Source: Chloroflexota bacterium
Lineage (GTDB): Bacteria; Chloroflexota; Anaerolineae; Aggregatilineales; Phototrophicaceae
Assembly: GCA_028875245.1 (NCBI GenBank)
Contig: JAPPEU010000086.1
Span: forward strand, 1 to 64,000
Length of the DNA stretch: 64,000 nucleotides
Reading direction: 5' to 3'
The notes beneath the pieces were generated by a model. The model was given only the letters and a program-made list of their open reading frames with translations. It was not told the origin of the DNA and made no database searches. Made by a program: the position numbers and the translations under genes. The number at the start of each line of letters is the position of its first letter. Position 1 is the stretch's first letter. Positions 16,802-26,032 of this stretch are shown one piece after another.

Positions 16802-18022
16802 CTAGTAGTCCAAGCCGGTCGTCATGTGATAGAGCTCGCCCGTTTCCGATGATTTTAGCGCGCCAACCATCATTTCCGTGATGTGCAGGCCCCAATCCAC
16901 ATTGACCAGTGGCTCCTTGTCTTCCAGGATGCACTCTACCAGATGCCTCGACGATTCATGGTAATAATTGAAGGCGCCAGGCGCCGGAACGGGCCAGCGC
17001 GCCTTGCTCCGGTCGCCCCGCAAGGGAATATGGAACCAGCCATCCTCCGAGACTTCCGGCAACAGCTCTATGCGACTGCTGATGATTGACGCCTTGTAGC
17101 CAGCGCCGAACAACAGGTTGCCTTCCGTGCCGTAGACGCTGAGAGCGCCACCGCCAGCTCCTGGCAAGATCGGATGATAGATGCGACCGACATGGCAAGC
17201 GCCGTGCGAGCCGTCAGCCATTTCATAAAGCGAATAGGCTTGATCCACCGCTTCCATCTTCACCGGTTCGGTCCGCGGGAGGTTGACGACAACGTCCCAG
17301 TAATTGGCAGCCTGCGGATCGCTGATCTGCGCCATAAATTTGTCGAACTCCGACTCGGGCACGATGAAGTCATCCGCGACCGAAATCTTGGCGTGGGCGA
17401 AGACGGACTTGCACGGTCCGAGCACACCGACGATATTCGTCGGCGCGTAAGGCAGGTCAAATAAAAAACCCCCACTGTCCGCATCAAAGAAGGCAGCTTT
17501 GCCGTAGGGATTGCTGGCCAGCCCGGGCGCATACGTTGTGGGTCCGGTTGCGCCGAGCGAAAACCACAATATGTCGCCTAGTACGCCTTGTTTCACCAGA
17601 TCGCGAAGCACAAGAAAATCTGGATCGAGCGGCGTACTGGAGCTGGGCTCAATGATTGCCTTTAACCCGGCAGCGCGGACGCCATCGCGAATCTTGCGGG
17701 CGTCATCCAAGTCTGTCGCCATTGGCTTTTGAATGAGGATGTGCTTGCCCGCTTCGATCGCCGCCAAGGCGAAGGGGACATGCGTGCCAGGCGCGGTGAG
17801 AATGAAAACCGCATCAATGTCGGATTTCTCCAGCATGTCATAATAGTCGCCGTACTGCTCTTTCGCGCCGAAGACGCGGACGCATGCCTCGGTTCGCACC
17901 GTATGAAGATCGCATACTGCCGTGATCTCCGCATTATCCAAGGTCATGAGATAAGGCAGGTAATAGGCAGCGGCGACTACGCCGCAGCCAACTACGCCGA
18001 TCTTCACTTTTTCCTTTGCCAT
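16802..18022 (-). CDS. Gfo/Idh/MocA-family NAD(P)-dependent oxidoreductase
   Basis: A 406-residue dehydrogenase. It starts VKIGVVGCGVVAAAYYLPYL (Rossmann motif), has AVFILTAPGTHVPFALAAIE near residue 70 and the catalytic segment ILIQKPMATD near 95. EKP is replaced by QKP, but the Lys is kept. It is about 60 residues longer than its neighbour, mostly in the C-terminal domain. The gene begins 48 bases after the FG-GAP gene and ends 9 bases before the next dehydrogenase. Two different dehydrogenases of one family in a row suggest an oxidation/reduction pair, as in 3-keto-glycoside chemistry, but that is inference. Confidence 0.9.
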   Translation of the reverse strand: MAKEKVKIGVVGCGVVAAAYYLPYLMTLDNAEITAVCDLHTVRTEACVRVFGAKEQYGDYYDMLEKSDIDAVFILTAPGTHVPFALAAIEAGKHILIQKPMATDLDDARKIRDGVRAAGLKAIIEPSSSTPLDPDFLVLRDLVKQGVLGDILWFSLGATGPTTYAPGLASNPYGKAAFFDADSGGFLFDLPYAPTNIVGVLGPCKSVFAHAKISVADDFIVPESEFDKFMAQISDPQAANYWDVVVNLPRTEPVKMEAVDQAYSLYEMADGSHGACHVGRIYHPILPGAGGGALSVYGTEGNLLFGAGYKASIISSRIELLPEVSEDGWFHIPLRGDRSKARWPVPAPGAFNYYHESSRHLVECILEDKEPLVNVDWGLHITEMMVGALKSSETGELYHMTTGLDY

Positions 18023-18070
18023 ATTGTCACCTTTGCTCTGCTTGATTCAAATAAGTCCTTATTGGTCTGA

Positions 18071-19195
18071 TTAGGAGAGTCCAAGGTTTTCAAGAAACAG
18101 GATGAACATTCTACCGTCCAACGCGTTGTCAGGGTGCGGCTGCCAGGGTTTGGCGATGATATCGGGGGCACCGTTCCCGGTCACGTCGCCGACGACAGCT
18201 TCATGACCACCGAGGTTGCCATTGAAGATGACATGTTCCTTCCAGGCGCCTCCGACGCCATCCAGATTCTCCCAAATATAGAAACGCGGCCGCCCCTCGC
18301 CGCGCACATATTCCATCTCGCAGGAGAAGACATCCAGATCGCCATCGCCGTCCAGGTCGCCGACATATAAGCTGTGCAGTGCGCCGCGGCGGGGAACCTT
18401 TGACATGCAAATGTCGTGTCGCTTCCAATAGTGACCGGCGCCATCCAGGTTTTCCATCCACCAAACAGCCCCGCCCGGAATTTCGGCATCGCAGAAGACC
18501 ACATCATTCCGGCCGTTGCCGTTCATATCGCAGACGGCAGCGCGAACGCCATCAAAAGCGAAACGCGGACGAAAATCTGCGGGTGGATAGGTATTCGGAC
18601 CTATGGGGCGCACTTGCCATTTGCTGCCATCGCCATTGACATTTTCGAACCAGACGTTGGTGCGCACGATATCAATATCGCCATCGCCGTCCAGGTCGCC
18701 AACTGCAACGCCGGCATGCACGGCGGGACCGATAATTGTATGATGCCACCGCTGCTCCGGATCAGCCGCGATCTTGTACCAGCGCAGGTCGTTCAGGTCG
18801 GACATGGTTACGATTTCTGGAACGCCATCGCCATCAACATCGGCGGCGGCAATATCATGAACGCCAGCCAGGTCAGGGTCAAATTCGAAGCGTTCAAAGG
18901 GCTTGCTAAAATCTCCCGAATTGCGATACCAGACGCCGCCAGCGACGACATCCAGCCGCCCATCACCTGTGACGTCCAGCGCGATGCAGCCGACATCAGA
19001 AGGCGAATCGTGACCCACGATATGCTCGGTCCAGCGATCGGGCGCATGATATTTGTACCAGTAGAGCGTGCCGTAGCGCTCGCCGACGATGTACTCAAGC
19101 TGACCATCGCCATCCAAGTCGGCGAGGCAAGTTTGCGCCAGCATGGGCGGCACATCCAGGGCGATAAAGTGTTGGCGAAAACTGAACTTGGACAT
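18071..19195 (-). CDS. FG-GAP/VCBS-repeat beta-propeller protein without a visible signal peptide
   Basis: A 374-residue protein made almost wholly of FG-GAP-like repeats. Calcium-loop motifs recur: DLDGDGQLEYIVG, DVTGDGRLDVVAG, DVDGDGVPEIVT, DLDGDGDIDIVR, DMNGNGRNDVVF, DLDGDGDLDVFS and DVTGNGAPDIIA, giving about seven blades. Such propellers are normally extracellular. The start at 19195 (MSKFSFRQHFIALD), preceded by GGAGAG, shows no signal peptide, and the 18-residue extension to 19249 does not supply one. It lies between a GH4 glycosidase and a dehydrogenase in one operon, so it may be a cytoplasmic sugar-binding or scaffold protein, or be exported by another route. Confidence 0.85.
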   Translation of the reverse strand: MSKFSFRQHFIALDVPPMLAQTCLADLDGDGQLEYIVGERYGTLYWYKYHAPDRWTEHIVGHDSPSDVGCIALDVTGDGRLDVVAGGVWYRNSGDFSKPFERFEFDPDLAGVHDIAAADVDGDGVPEIVTMSDLNDLRWYKIAADPEQRWHHTIIGPAVHAGVAVGDLDGDGDIDIVRTNVWFENVNGDGSKWQVRPIGPNTYPPADFRPRFAFDGVRAAVCDMNGNGRNDVVFCDAEIPGGAVWWMENLDGAGHYWKRHDICMSKVPRRGALHSLYVGDLDGDGDLDVFSCEMEYVRGEGRPRFYIWENLDGVGGAWKEHVIFNGNLGGHEAVVGDVTGNGAPDIIAKPWQPHPDNALDGRMFILFLENLGLS

Positions 19196-19220
19196 GAGCT
19201 CTCCGGTTAATCGCCTTTGC

Positions 19221-20588
19221 TCAAGCGAATTGTGGCAGGTAGTCGGCATTCAGTCGCAGCATTTCGTCAACCATCGCTTCCACTTGGGTGACACTCTCGA
19301 CAACCGGATCCATAAGGGCAGCCTGCAAGACAAGATTTCGATCTCCGTGGACGGCGGCTTCGACAATTAGTTCGGCCTGGTCGATATCGCGCCGGTTGAA
19401 AGCGGCCAAGGGCTGCGGCAAATCGCCCATCGACACGGGGTAAATGCCGCCGCCATCGACGACCGCGGGCGCCTCAACAAAAACTCCACGCGGCAGATTA
19501 TTGATTTGGCCAGTATTGACCATATTGACAGCCGGCAGCCGATGGAACTCATTCGTGGTAGCAGCGGCAATGATTGGAAAGGCCAGCGTATCGGCCCAAC
19601 TGCGCGGCGCGAAAAATGGATCCAGCCGCAACTCAGCCGAGAGGGCGCTCTGATCGCCATAGGCCTGCTCGAATTTGTCCCATTCGGCGTCGTTGTTGGC
19701 GAGGTCGCGCAAGTACTGCCAGCGGTTTGCCTCCTGCGTCCGGTGCCCGGAAAAATCGATGCCTTTGACGCCGTAGAATTCCCAAGCAAAGGAAATGTAC
19801 TCGCCGGCATGGCTGTCGAGCGTGCCGGGGAAATAGCCATAGACCTCCAGCAGTTTGCGCGACAGCGCCTGTTCGTCATCGTCAATGCGGCTCAAGCGCT
19901 CTTTCATCAGCGGGAGCAAATCCTCGCCGGTGTCTTTGCGTCGCAGGTCAAGAATCCAGGTCAGGTGGTTTGTACCTGCGGCGGTGACCTCCATGTCATC
20001 ACCGTCTATCCCCATGACGCGATTGAGAAAAAGATAGAGCGCCATCTCAACGCCGTGGCACAAACCCAAGATCTGGCCCAAATCCGCATAGCGCTCCAAG
20101 GCGAGGCAAATGCGGTTTAGCGGATTCGAAGTCACCATCACCATGGCGTCGGGACAGAGTTCACTGATATCGCGCGCGATCTCAAGATGCAGTGGAATCT
20201 GACGCAGCGAATGGAAGAGCCCGCCCGGCCCGCCCAGCTCGCCCAATATCTGTCGACTGCCATACCTGACCGGCACACTGAAATCTTGCTGCCAGGTGCG
20301 GTAGTGTCCCGTATCCACCGTGATGATGACATAGTCGCTGCCAGAGAGGACTTCACGGCGATCGGTTGTCGAGACGATTTGGATCGGGACTTCGAGGTAA
20401 TCGTTGAGTTTCTGCGCAAGTTTGTCGTAGATAGCCAGGCGCTCTTCGTTGATATCCACAAAGCGCAGCGTACTGCCGCCAATTTGAGGGTGATTTAGGA
20501 TGTCGCGCAGCACCTTGGGCCCGAAGGTCGTGCTGGCGGCGCCGATGATGGCGACTGTCGGCCTGTCGTACATAGTCACACCGGTCAC
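19221..20588 (-). CDS. Glycoside hydrolase family 4 (NAD- and metal-dependent alpha-glycosidase)
   Basis: A 455-residue GH4 enzyme, which cleaves glycosides by NAD-assisted oxidation and elimination with a divalent metal. The NAD-binding N-terminus is VAIIGAASTTFGPKVLRDI, VTSNPLNRI near residue 152 is the conserved NP segment, the metal-binding Cys and His are in GLCHGVEM near 176, and TNHLTW near 209 completes the site. Members act on alpha-glucosides, galactosides, glucuronides or 6-phospho sugars. No phosphotransferase system is nearby, so an unphosphorylated substrate is more likely. The start ATGA overlaps the stop of the upstream gene. Confidence 0.92.
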   Translation of the reverse strand: MTGVTMYDRPTVAIIGAASTTFGPKVLRDILNHPQIGGSTLRFVDINEERLAIYDKLAQKLNDYLEVPIQIVSTTDRREVLSGSDYVIITVDTGHYRTWQQDFSVPVRYGSRQILGELGGPGGLFHSLRQIPLHLEIARDISELCPDAMVMVTSNPLNRICLALERYADLGQILGLCHGVEMALYLFLNRVMGIDGDDMEVTAAGTNHLTWILDLRRKDTGEDLLPLMKERLSRIDDDEQALSRKLLEVYGYFPGTLDSHAGEYISFAWEFYGVKGIDFSGHRTQEANRWQYLRDLANNDAEWDKFEQAYGDQSALSAELRLDPFFAPRSWADTLAFPIIAAATTNEFHRLPAVNMVNTGQINNLPRGVFVEAPAVVDGGGIYPVSMGDLPQPLAAFNRRDIDQAELIVEAAVHGDRNLVLQAALMDPVVESVTQVEAMVDEMLRLNADYLPQFA

Positions 20589-21622
20589 TGCGCAGCCGCG
20601 GAGATCAATACCGGCTGCGTAAGCGCGCCGATCAGGTTTTCGACAGCGTGGAACGCGTTGGTCTCAGCGAAACCTATGGTAAAGTGTGCCGGCGTCTCGG
20701 TCATAAATTTGGCCAGTCCGTCTCGGCCGAATCCAAACACGGTCATATTGCCTTCCATCGGCCAATAAGAATCAATATGTTGATCCGCTTCGTGATGCGC
20801 CAAGAAGAGCACACGGTTCAGGTTGGAAGCGCCGAAGTATATCCATTCCGGATGGGGCAGAGTGCCCGCCCAGCTCTCGGACAGCGCCCGCCGACTGCCA
20901 TCGGAAATCACACAATAGTCGCCCTGTTCGTCCAGCGCGCCCCCCGGCGTGCCTTCATAGAGAAACCAATAGGGATGATCAACTTTGAGCACGGTCAGCC
21001 GCGCGTGAGTGGGGAAAACCTCCCAGCGACAGGCCCATTTGCCATTCTTGGATTCGGACGCGATGGTAACCTTGAGCGGGCCTGCGTTCAGGATGCGGCT
21101 GCGACAGCCATCGCCGCCGGGGTGAAAATGATTCTCCGGGTGAGCCAGATTTGGGATTCCCCGATAGGCGCCATCAGAGCCGCCATGCGGGCGATAGCTT
21201 AACCAGTCCTTGCCTTCGCGGTCGATCATGCTAGCGAATCCCGCGCCGCGCACATGATAGAAATATGAGGCCGACGGGGTCGATATCAGATAGCTTTCTT
21301 GCTCCTGATACACAAGGCCTTGGCGACATTCAATCAGTTCTTTGCCGGGCGGCTCACCCTCGGATTGTTGAATGCGAAAGTAGCGGGCGCAAGCGGCGGC
21401 GGTTGCGTCCGCAAGCAGAAATACGGCTCTTGCCCCTCCGGCGTCCCGATCAAGCTGGCTGGGAACAAAGGGGTCAACAACGGCGCCGGCGGCATCCATT
21501 TCCGCCACCTGCAAATGTGGTCGCTGCGGATCGGGCAGAAAACGCTCGAGCCGATGCTCAATCACAAAATCCTTGGGCAGCGCGCAGTCGGATCGGACGA
21601 CGATATTCCAGCATTCAGGCAC
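20585..21622 (-). CDS. Uncharacterised protein, probably sugar-related
   Basis: A 345-residue protein that I do not recognise. The GTG at 21622 is chosen because GGAG lies 7 bases upstream and it overlaps the preceding ATPase gene by only 8 bases; a longer reading to 21793 would lie inside that gene. There is no signal peptide. The protein is rich in Trp, Tyr, His and Gly with alternating strand-like segments (SASYFYHVRGAGFASM, HPYWFLYEGTPGG, WPMEGNMTVFGFGRDG), suggestive of a beta-sandwich enzyme. It is translationally coupled to the GH4 gene downstream and to transporter B upstream, so a role in processing the imported glycoside is likely. Confidence 0.7.
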   Translation of the reverse strand: MPECWNIVVRSDCALPKDFVIEHRLERFLPDPQRPHLQVAEMDAAGAVVDPFVPSQLDRDAGGARAVFLLADATAAACARYFRIQQSEGEPPGKELIECRQGLVYQEQESYLISTPSASYFYHVRGAGFASMIDREGKDWLSYRPHGGSDGAYRGIPNLAHPENHFHPGGDGCRSRILNAGPLKVTIASESKNGKWACRWEVFPTHARLTVLKVDHPYWFLYEGTPGGALDEQGDYCVISDGSRRALSESWAGTLPHPEWIYFGASNLNRVLFLAHHEADQHIDSYWPMEGNMTVFGFGRDGLAKFMTETPAHFTIGFAETNAFHAVENLIGALTQPVLISAAAQ

Positions 21623-22685
21623 GATCCGGCTCCAGATCAGCGCGCTCTGCGGCCGTGTAATAGGGCGAAAGCGAAAGCTCATCGACCAAATGACAGGCGA
21701 CGCTGGTATAGGGATCCTTGGGCAGCGTCCGTAAGGGCGGTGTTTCGGTCTTGCAGATATCTTTTGCATATTGGCAGCGTGTATGAAAGACACAGCCCGC
21801 GGGTGGATTCACCGGGCTGGGAATATCACCCGTCAGCACAAAGCGCTTGCGATGACCGCCCCGTACCCGCTTGGGAATCGAATTGAGCAGGGCTTCGGTA
21901 TAGGGATGCGCCGGCCGCTCAAAGATTTTCCTGGTCGGCGCGGTTTCCATCAGCTTGCCGAGGTACATCACCATGACGCGATCGCTGATGTATTCCACGA
22001 CGCTCAGGTCATGGGCGATGAATACATAAGTCAGCCCCAATTCTTCTTGCAAATCCGCCAGCAGGTTGAGCACCTGCGCCTGCACTGACACATCCAGGGC
22101 GGAGACAGGCTCATCGCAGATGACCAGGCGCGGCTCTATGCTTAGCGCCCGCGCGACGCCAACCCGCTGGCGCTGACCGCCGCTCAATTGATGTGGATAG
22201 CGGTTGTACATCTCCGCGCCCAGGCCGACATGCTCTAGCAAGTCTTCAACCCGCGCCCGGCGCTCGTCAGCCGTGCCGATCGCATGGATTTCCAGCGGCT
22301 CGGCGATGATATCACCGACGCGCATCCGCGCATTTAGCGACGAATTGGGATCTTGAAACAGCATCTGTATATCGCGGCGTATCGGCTGTAATTCGCGCTT
22401 GTCGAGTTGGGCGATATCCACCAAGCCCGCTCCCGTCCGGAAATGCATACTGCCGGTGGTCGGCTTGTATAAGCGCACGATGCAGCGCCCAATGGTGGTC
22501 TTGCCCGAGCCGCTTTCACCGACCAGCCCCACAGTTTCGCCTGCATAAACGTCAAAGGATATGCCATCAACCGCCTTAACGTAGCCCACCGTCTTCTTGA
22601 GCAGACCGGCCTTGACCGGGAAATGCAGCCGCAGGTCCCGGATCTTGAGAATGGCGTCGGGGCCCGCTGCCTCAACTGGAGTCAT
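21615..22685 (-). CDS. ABC transporter ATPase, OppF/DppF type (transporter B)
   Basis: A 356-residue nucleotide-binding subunit. Walker [10 protein letters not shown], signature LSGGQRQRVGVARAL and Walker [13 protein letters not shown] are intact, followed by the switch His in FIAHDLSVV. The C-terminal region carries CVFHTRCQYAKDIC and a fourth Cys in SVACHLV. ATG at 22685 is supported by GGAG 7 bases upstream and overlaps the OppD gene by 14 bases; the longer reading from 22727 is rejected. It works as a heterodimer with the D-type ATPase encoded just upstream. Confidence 0.94.
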   Translation of the reverse strand: MTPVEAAGPDAILKIRDLRLHFPVKAGLLKKTVGYVKAVDGISFDVYAGETVGLVGESGSGKTTIGRCIVRLYKPTTGSMHFRTGAGLVDIAQLDKRELQPIRRDIQMLFQDPNSSLNARMRVGDIIAEPLEIHAIGTADERRARVEDLLEHVGLGAEMYNRYPHQLSGGQRQRVGVARALSIEPRLVICDEPVSALDVSVQAQVLNLLADLQEELGLTYVFIAHDLSVVEYISDRVMVMYLGKLMETAPTRKIFERPAHPYTEALLNSIPKRVRGGHRKRFVLTGDIPSPVNPPAGCVFHTRCQYAKDICKTETPPLRTLPKDPYTSVACHLVDELSLSPYYTAAERADLEPDRA

Positions 22686-23685
22686 GGCTAGGCTCCGCCG
22701 CCTCCTCATATAACCAGCAAGCCACATCGCTGGCTGGGCCCAGCACGAAGCTCGGCGGGTTTTCGGCGCGGCAGCGATCCATCACCTGCGGGCAACGCGG
22801 CGCGAACGGGCAGCCCCGAGGCCGTTCATGCGGGCCAGGGACGGAACCGGTGATTGGCTCGAGGCGGTCGCCGCGCCCGATCATGGGCAGCGAATTCAGC
22901 AAGCCCTGCGTATACGGATGCTTCGGTTGGTCGAAGATATCGTCGACCGGCGCGCTCTCCACCACCTGGCCCAAATACATCACGATGACGTGGTCGGCCA
23001 CTTCCCCGATCACATTCAGATCATGCGTGATCATGATCAATGCCATGTCGTTGTCTTGCTGAATCTGCTGGATTAGCTCGAGGATCTGCGCCTCAATCGT
23101 CACATCAAGCGCGGTGGTAGGCTCATCGGCGATGAGGATGCGCGGGTTGCAACTCAAGGCCATCGCGATCATGGCGCGCTGCCGCATCCCGCCGGAGAAC
23201 TCGTGCGGATACTGGTCGACGCGCTGTTCCGGCAGCGGTATGCCAACCAGGCGCAGCACGTCAATCGCCCGCGCCCGTGCCTCGTCCTTGCTGACATCCT
23301 GGTGCAGCAGAATCGCTTCCATGATCTGCTGGCCAATCGTGTAGACCGGGTTCAGCGAAGTCATCGGCTCCTGAAAGATCATGGCGATTTCGTTGCCGCG
23401 GATATCGCGAATCCGGTCGCCATAGGGGTCGACTTGCGTCAGCTCGACGGGCGGGCCGTCCGCGGGATAGTACTTGATCGAACCATCGACGATGCGCGCG
23501 AGGCTCGGCGAAAGCAGGCGCATGATCGTCCGCGATGTGACGCTCTTGCCGCAGCCACTTTCGCCGACGATACCCAGCGTTTTGCCAGCCTGCAGCGTGA
23601 AAGATACGCCGTCAACCGCCCGGACCACGCCCTGTTCGATGTAGAAATAAGTCTTGAGGTTGCTGACTTCCAGAACGGTGTCCAT
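22672..23685 (-). CDS. ABC transporter ATPase, OppD/DppD type (transporter B)
   Basis: A 337-residue nucleotide-binding subunit. The order is Walker A GESGCGKSV (Val in place of Thr at the last position, usual in OppD), Q-loop FQEPMTSLNP, signature [15 protein letters not shown], Walker [13 protein letters not shown] and switch ITHDLNVI. The C-terminal four-Cys region (CPFAPRCPQVMDRC and ACW) is present. It follows the C-type permease by 73 bases. Confidence 0.95.
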   Translation of the reverse strand: MDTVLEVSNLKTYFYIEQGVVRAVDGVSFTLQAGKTLGIVGESGCGKSVTSRTIMRLLSPSLARIVDGSIKYYPADGPPVELTQVDPYGDRIRDIRGNEIAMIFQEPMTSLNPVYTIGQQIMEAILLHQDVSKDEARARAIDVLRLVGIPLPEQRVDQYPHEFSGGMRQRAMIAMALSCNPRILIADEPTTALDVTIEAQILELIQQIQQDNDMALIMITHDLNVIGEVADHVIVMYLGQVVESAPVDDIFDQPKHPYTQGLLNSLPMIGRGDRLEPITGSVPGPHERPRGCPFAPRCPQVMDRCRAENPPSFVLGPASDVACWLYEEAAEPSHDSS

Positions 23686-23758
23686 GCCGAGCTTATGTCC
23701 TTGTCCTGGGCACGCTAAACGGCATATTCGCCTTCACATAGTCAAAGCGCTTGTGGCA

Positions 23759-24931
23759 CTAGCGCGAGAACGGATCTACCATATCACGCAACCCGTCGCC
23801 CAAGAAGTTGTAGGCGATGACCGCAACCAGAATGAATAGCCCCGGGAAGAGCGTCCAGGGATAGAGCACGATATTCTGAATCTTGATCGCGTCGTTGAGC
23901 AGCAAGCCCCAGCTGACCATCGGCGGGCGTACGCCGATGCCGAGAAAACTCAAGGCGCTCTCGCCCAAGATGGTCACCGGCACTGCCAATGTGGCCGTGA
24001 CGATGATGTGGCTCGCCATATTTGGTATCAGATGCTTCCGTACAATGCGCGCGGTCGAGGCGCCGGACGCTTCCGCGGCGTGTACGTAATCCCGTTCCTT
24101 CAGGGAAAGCACCAGCCCGCGCACCTCGCGCGATAACCCGGTCCAGTTGATAAATGCCAGCACGACTACGATGCCAGCATAGACCCATTCGGGCGGCCAC
24201 TGCGGCGGGATAGCGGCGGCCAAGGCCATCCACAGCGGCAACTGCGGGAAGGACCGAAGCGTTTCGATGACGCGCTGGACCACGTTGTCGAATACGCCGC
24301 CGTAGTAGCCGGATAGCGTCCCGATAACCGAACCGACCGCGATTGTGATCAATACGCCGAAAATGCCTACCGAAAGCGAGACCTGCCCGCCGTAGATGAT
24401 GCGCGAGAATAAGTCGCGCCCGCGCACATCCGAACCCATGATATGCAGCCGCTCTTCCGGATCGCTTGAACCGAATAGATGAACATCCCACGCGATGATT
24501 CCCAAAGCCTTGTAGGGCTCGCCTTTGACGAAAAACTGGATCGGTATACGCTTTTCGCGCTCCTCGACGTATTCGAGTTGAAAGGTCTCCATATTGCGTT
24601 TGCCGCGCAGTGGATAGAAGAAAGGCAGATGAAAATGCCCGGTTTCAGGGTCTTGCAGCCGGATAGTCATCGGCGGCGAATACGTCAATTTGGAGTCGGC
24701 GTCGCGTGCCGTGTAGGGCGCGAAGAAACCGGCGAAGAGCGTTACAAGATAGATGATGACCAACGCGATGAATGAGAGCAGCGCCATGCGATTGCGCAAG
24801 AACTTTCGGATCATCAGTTGCCGCACGGTCAACAGCTGATACTCATCCTGAATGCCCGACTCAATGTTTTTCTTTCGAACTCCGAAGAAACTGAATCGGC
24901 GCTCGCCTCCGCTTCCGCCCAGTTTATTCAT
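23759..24931 (-). CDS. ABC transporter permease, long OppC type (transporter B)
   Basis: A 390-residue permease, roughly 90 residues longer than an ordinary DppC. The extra length is a periplasmic insertion after the first helix, about residues 80-170 (around FHLPFFYPLRG, IPIQFFVKGEPYKALG and HLFGSSDPEERLHIMGSD). It is followed by the conserved GSDVRGRDLFSRIIYG and by five or so helices. The EAA loop is around ASGASTARIVRKHLIPN. The same long form occurs at 46125 in transporter E. The long form is common in Opp-type systems next to glycosidase genes, which are thought to carry oligosaccharides. It overlaps the B-type permease gene by 8 bases. Confidence 0.94.
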   Translation of the reverse strand: MNKLGGSGGERRFSFFGVRKKNIESGIQDEYQLLTVRQLMIRKFLRNRMALLSFIALVIIYLVTLFAGFFAPYTARDADSKLTYSPPMTIRLQDPETGHFHLPFFYPLRGKRNMETFQLEYVEEREKRIPIQFFVKGEPYKALGIIAWDVHLFGSSDPEERLHIMGSDVRGRDLFSRIIYGGQVSLSVGIFGVLITIAVGSVIGTLSGYYGGVFDNVVQRVIETLRSFPQLPLWMALAAAIPPQWPPEWVYAGIVVVLAFINWTGLSREVRGLVLSLKERDYVHAAEASGASTARIVRKHLIPNMASHIIVTATLAVPVTILGESALSFLGIGVRPPMVSWGLLLNDAIKIQNIVLYPWTLFPGLFILVAVIAYNFLGDGLRDMVDPFSR

Positions 24932-25916
24932 ACTGAATCCTCGGGTCGCTCCAGGCCAGGACGATATCGGCGATCAGATTGCCGATCAGCAAGATAATCG
25001 CGAGGATCATCAGCACCGTTCCGGCCAGGAACATATCCTGGCGATTCAAGGCGCGAATGAAAGGCGGTCCCAAGGTCGGCAAATCCAGCACGATAGAAAT
25101 GATGATCGTGCCGCTGATGAGCAACGGCAATTGCATGCCGACGCGGCTGATCAGCGGATTGACGGCAATGCGCGTGGCGTGCTTGTATATGACAATGCGC
25201 TCCTTTAGCCCCTTGGCGCGCGCCGCTTCGATAAACTGCTGGTCTAGGATATCCAGCAAGTTGGCGCGCATGATGCGAAAGGTGCCTGCCATGCCGCCCA
25301 AACCCAGTATCGCCAGCGGCACCGGCAAATGCTTGGCGAAATCCACGACGCGTTCCCAGGTCCAGGGCGCGTCTTTGAACTGCTGCGAGAAAAGCCCACC
25401 GGAGTAATCCGTCTTTAGCACAAACACGGCGATGAAGAGATAGATGACCGCGATCAGGAAATCCGGCGTCGATATGCCGATGAAGGACAGCGTGGACAAG
25501 AAATAATCCCAGCGCGAATTCTTGCGCGTGGCGGCGAAGATGCCAAATGGAATCGCCAAACCCCAGGAGATGAACAATGTCGCCACGCCCAGGAATACTG
25601 TCAAACCCGTTCGCTGCACCAGAATATCGGCGACTGGCGCGTTGCTGTATTCGATCGAGAAGCCGAAATCTCCGCTCGGGAATCCATCAATCCACTTGAA
25701 ATACTGAACGATGACGGGTTCATCGAAACCGTAAGTGCGGCGCAGGTTTTCAATGGTTTCCGGCGGCATCGGCTGGCCTGTCGATGCTTCCTGCTGCCGC
25801 ACCCAATTCGAGACCACATCGCCCGGCGGCAACTGAATCACCACAAAGCTGATTAGCGTGATGAGAAAAAACGTTATCGCCGCCGAAACCAGCCGCCGAA
25901 TAATGAAGGCAGTCAT
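24924..25916 (-). CDS. ABC transporter permease, OppB type (transporter B)
   Basis: A 330-residue permease. The first helix is at about residues 9-31, and the PPGD motif near residue 31 and RRTYGFDEPV near 60 are in the periplasmic segment. The EAA loop is near 230 (AARAKGLKERIVIYKHATR), and the DPRIQYE end is typical. The gene overlaps the C-type permease gene and follows the binding protein gene after a 116-base gap that contains a palindromic hairpin. Confidence 0.94.
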   Translation of the reverse strand: MTAFIIRRLVSAAITFFLITLISFVVIQLPPGDVVSNWVRQQEASTGQPMPPETIENLRRTYGFDEPVIVQYFKWIDGFPSGDFGFSIEYSNAPVADILVQRTGLTVFLGVATLFISWGLAIPFGIFAATRKNSRWDYFLSTLSFIGISTPDFLIAVIYLFIAVFVLKTDYSGGLFSQQFKDAPWTWERVVDFAKHLPVPLAILGLGGMAGTFRIMRANLLDILDQQFIEAARAKGLKERIVIYKHATRIAVNPLISRVGMQLPLLISGTIIISIVLDLPTLGPPFIRALNRQDMFLAGTVLMILAIILLIGNLIADIVLAWSDPRIQYE

Positions 25917-25974
25917 CTAGGCAAGTGCTCCATGAGGCGCAACGAACAGCATTATTTTGCTGCTTGAGGCGGGA

Positions 25975-26007
25975 TGGCGAGCCACTGAAAGGCGAGTGAC
26001 TCGCCAC
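25975..26007 (-). repeat. Palindromic hairpin related to repeat family 1
   Basis: TGGCGAGCCACT (from 25975) pairs with AGTGACTCGCCA (from 25995) at 11 of 12 positions, with the inner palindrome GGCGAGTGACTCGCC at 25991-26005. It lies between the stop of the transporter B binding protein and its first permease gene. It may protect the binding protein message from decay, as REP elements do between malE and malF in E. coli (analogy only). Confidence 0.6.
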
Positions 26008-26032
26008 CACAATTTACGGCATCTGCGAAAGC

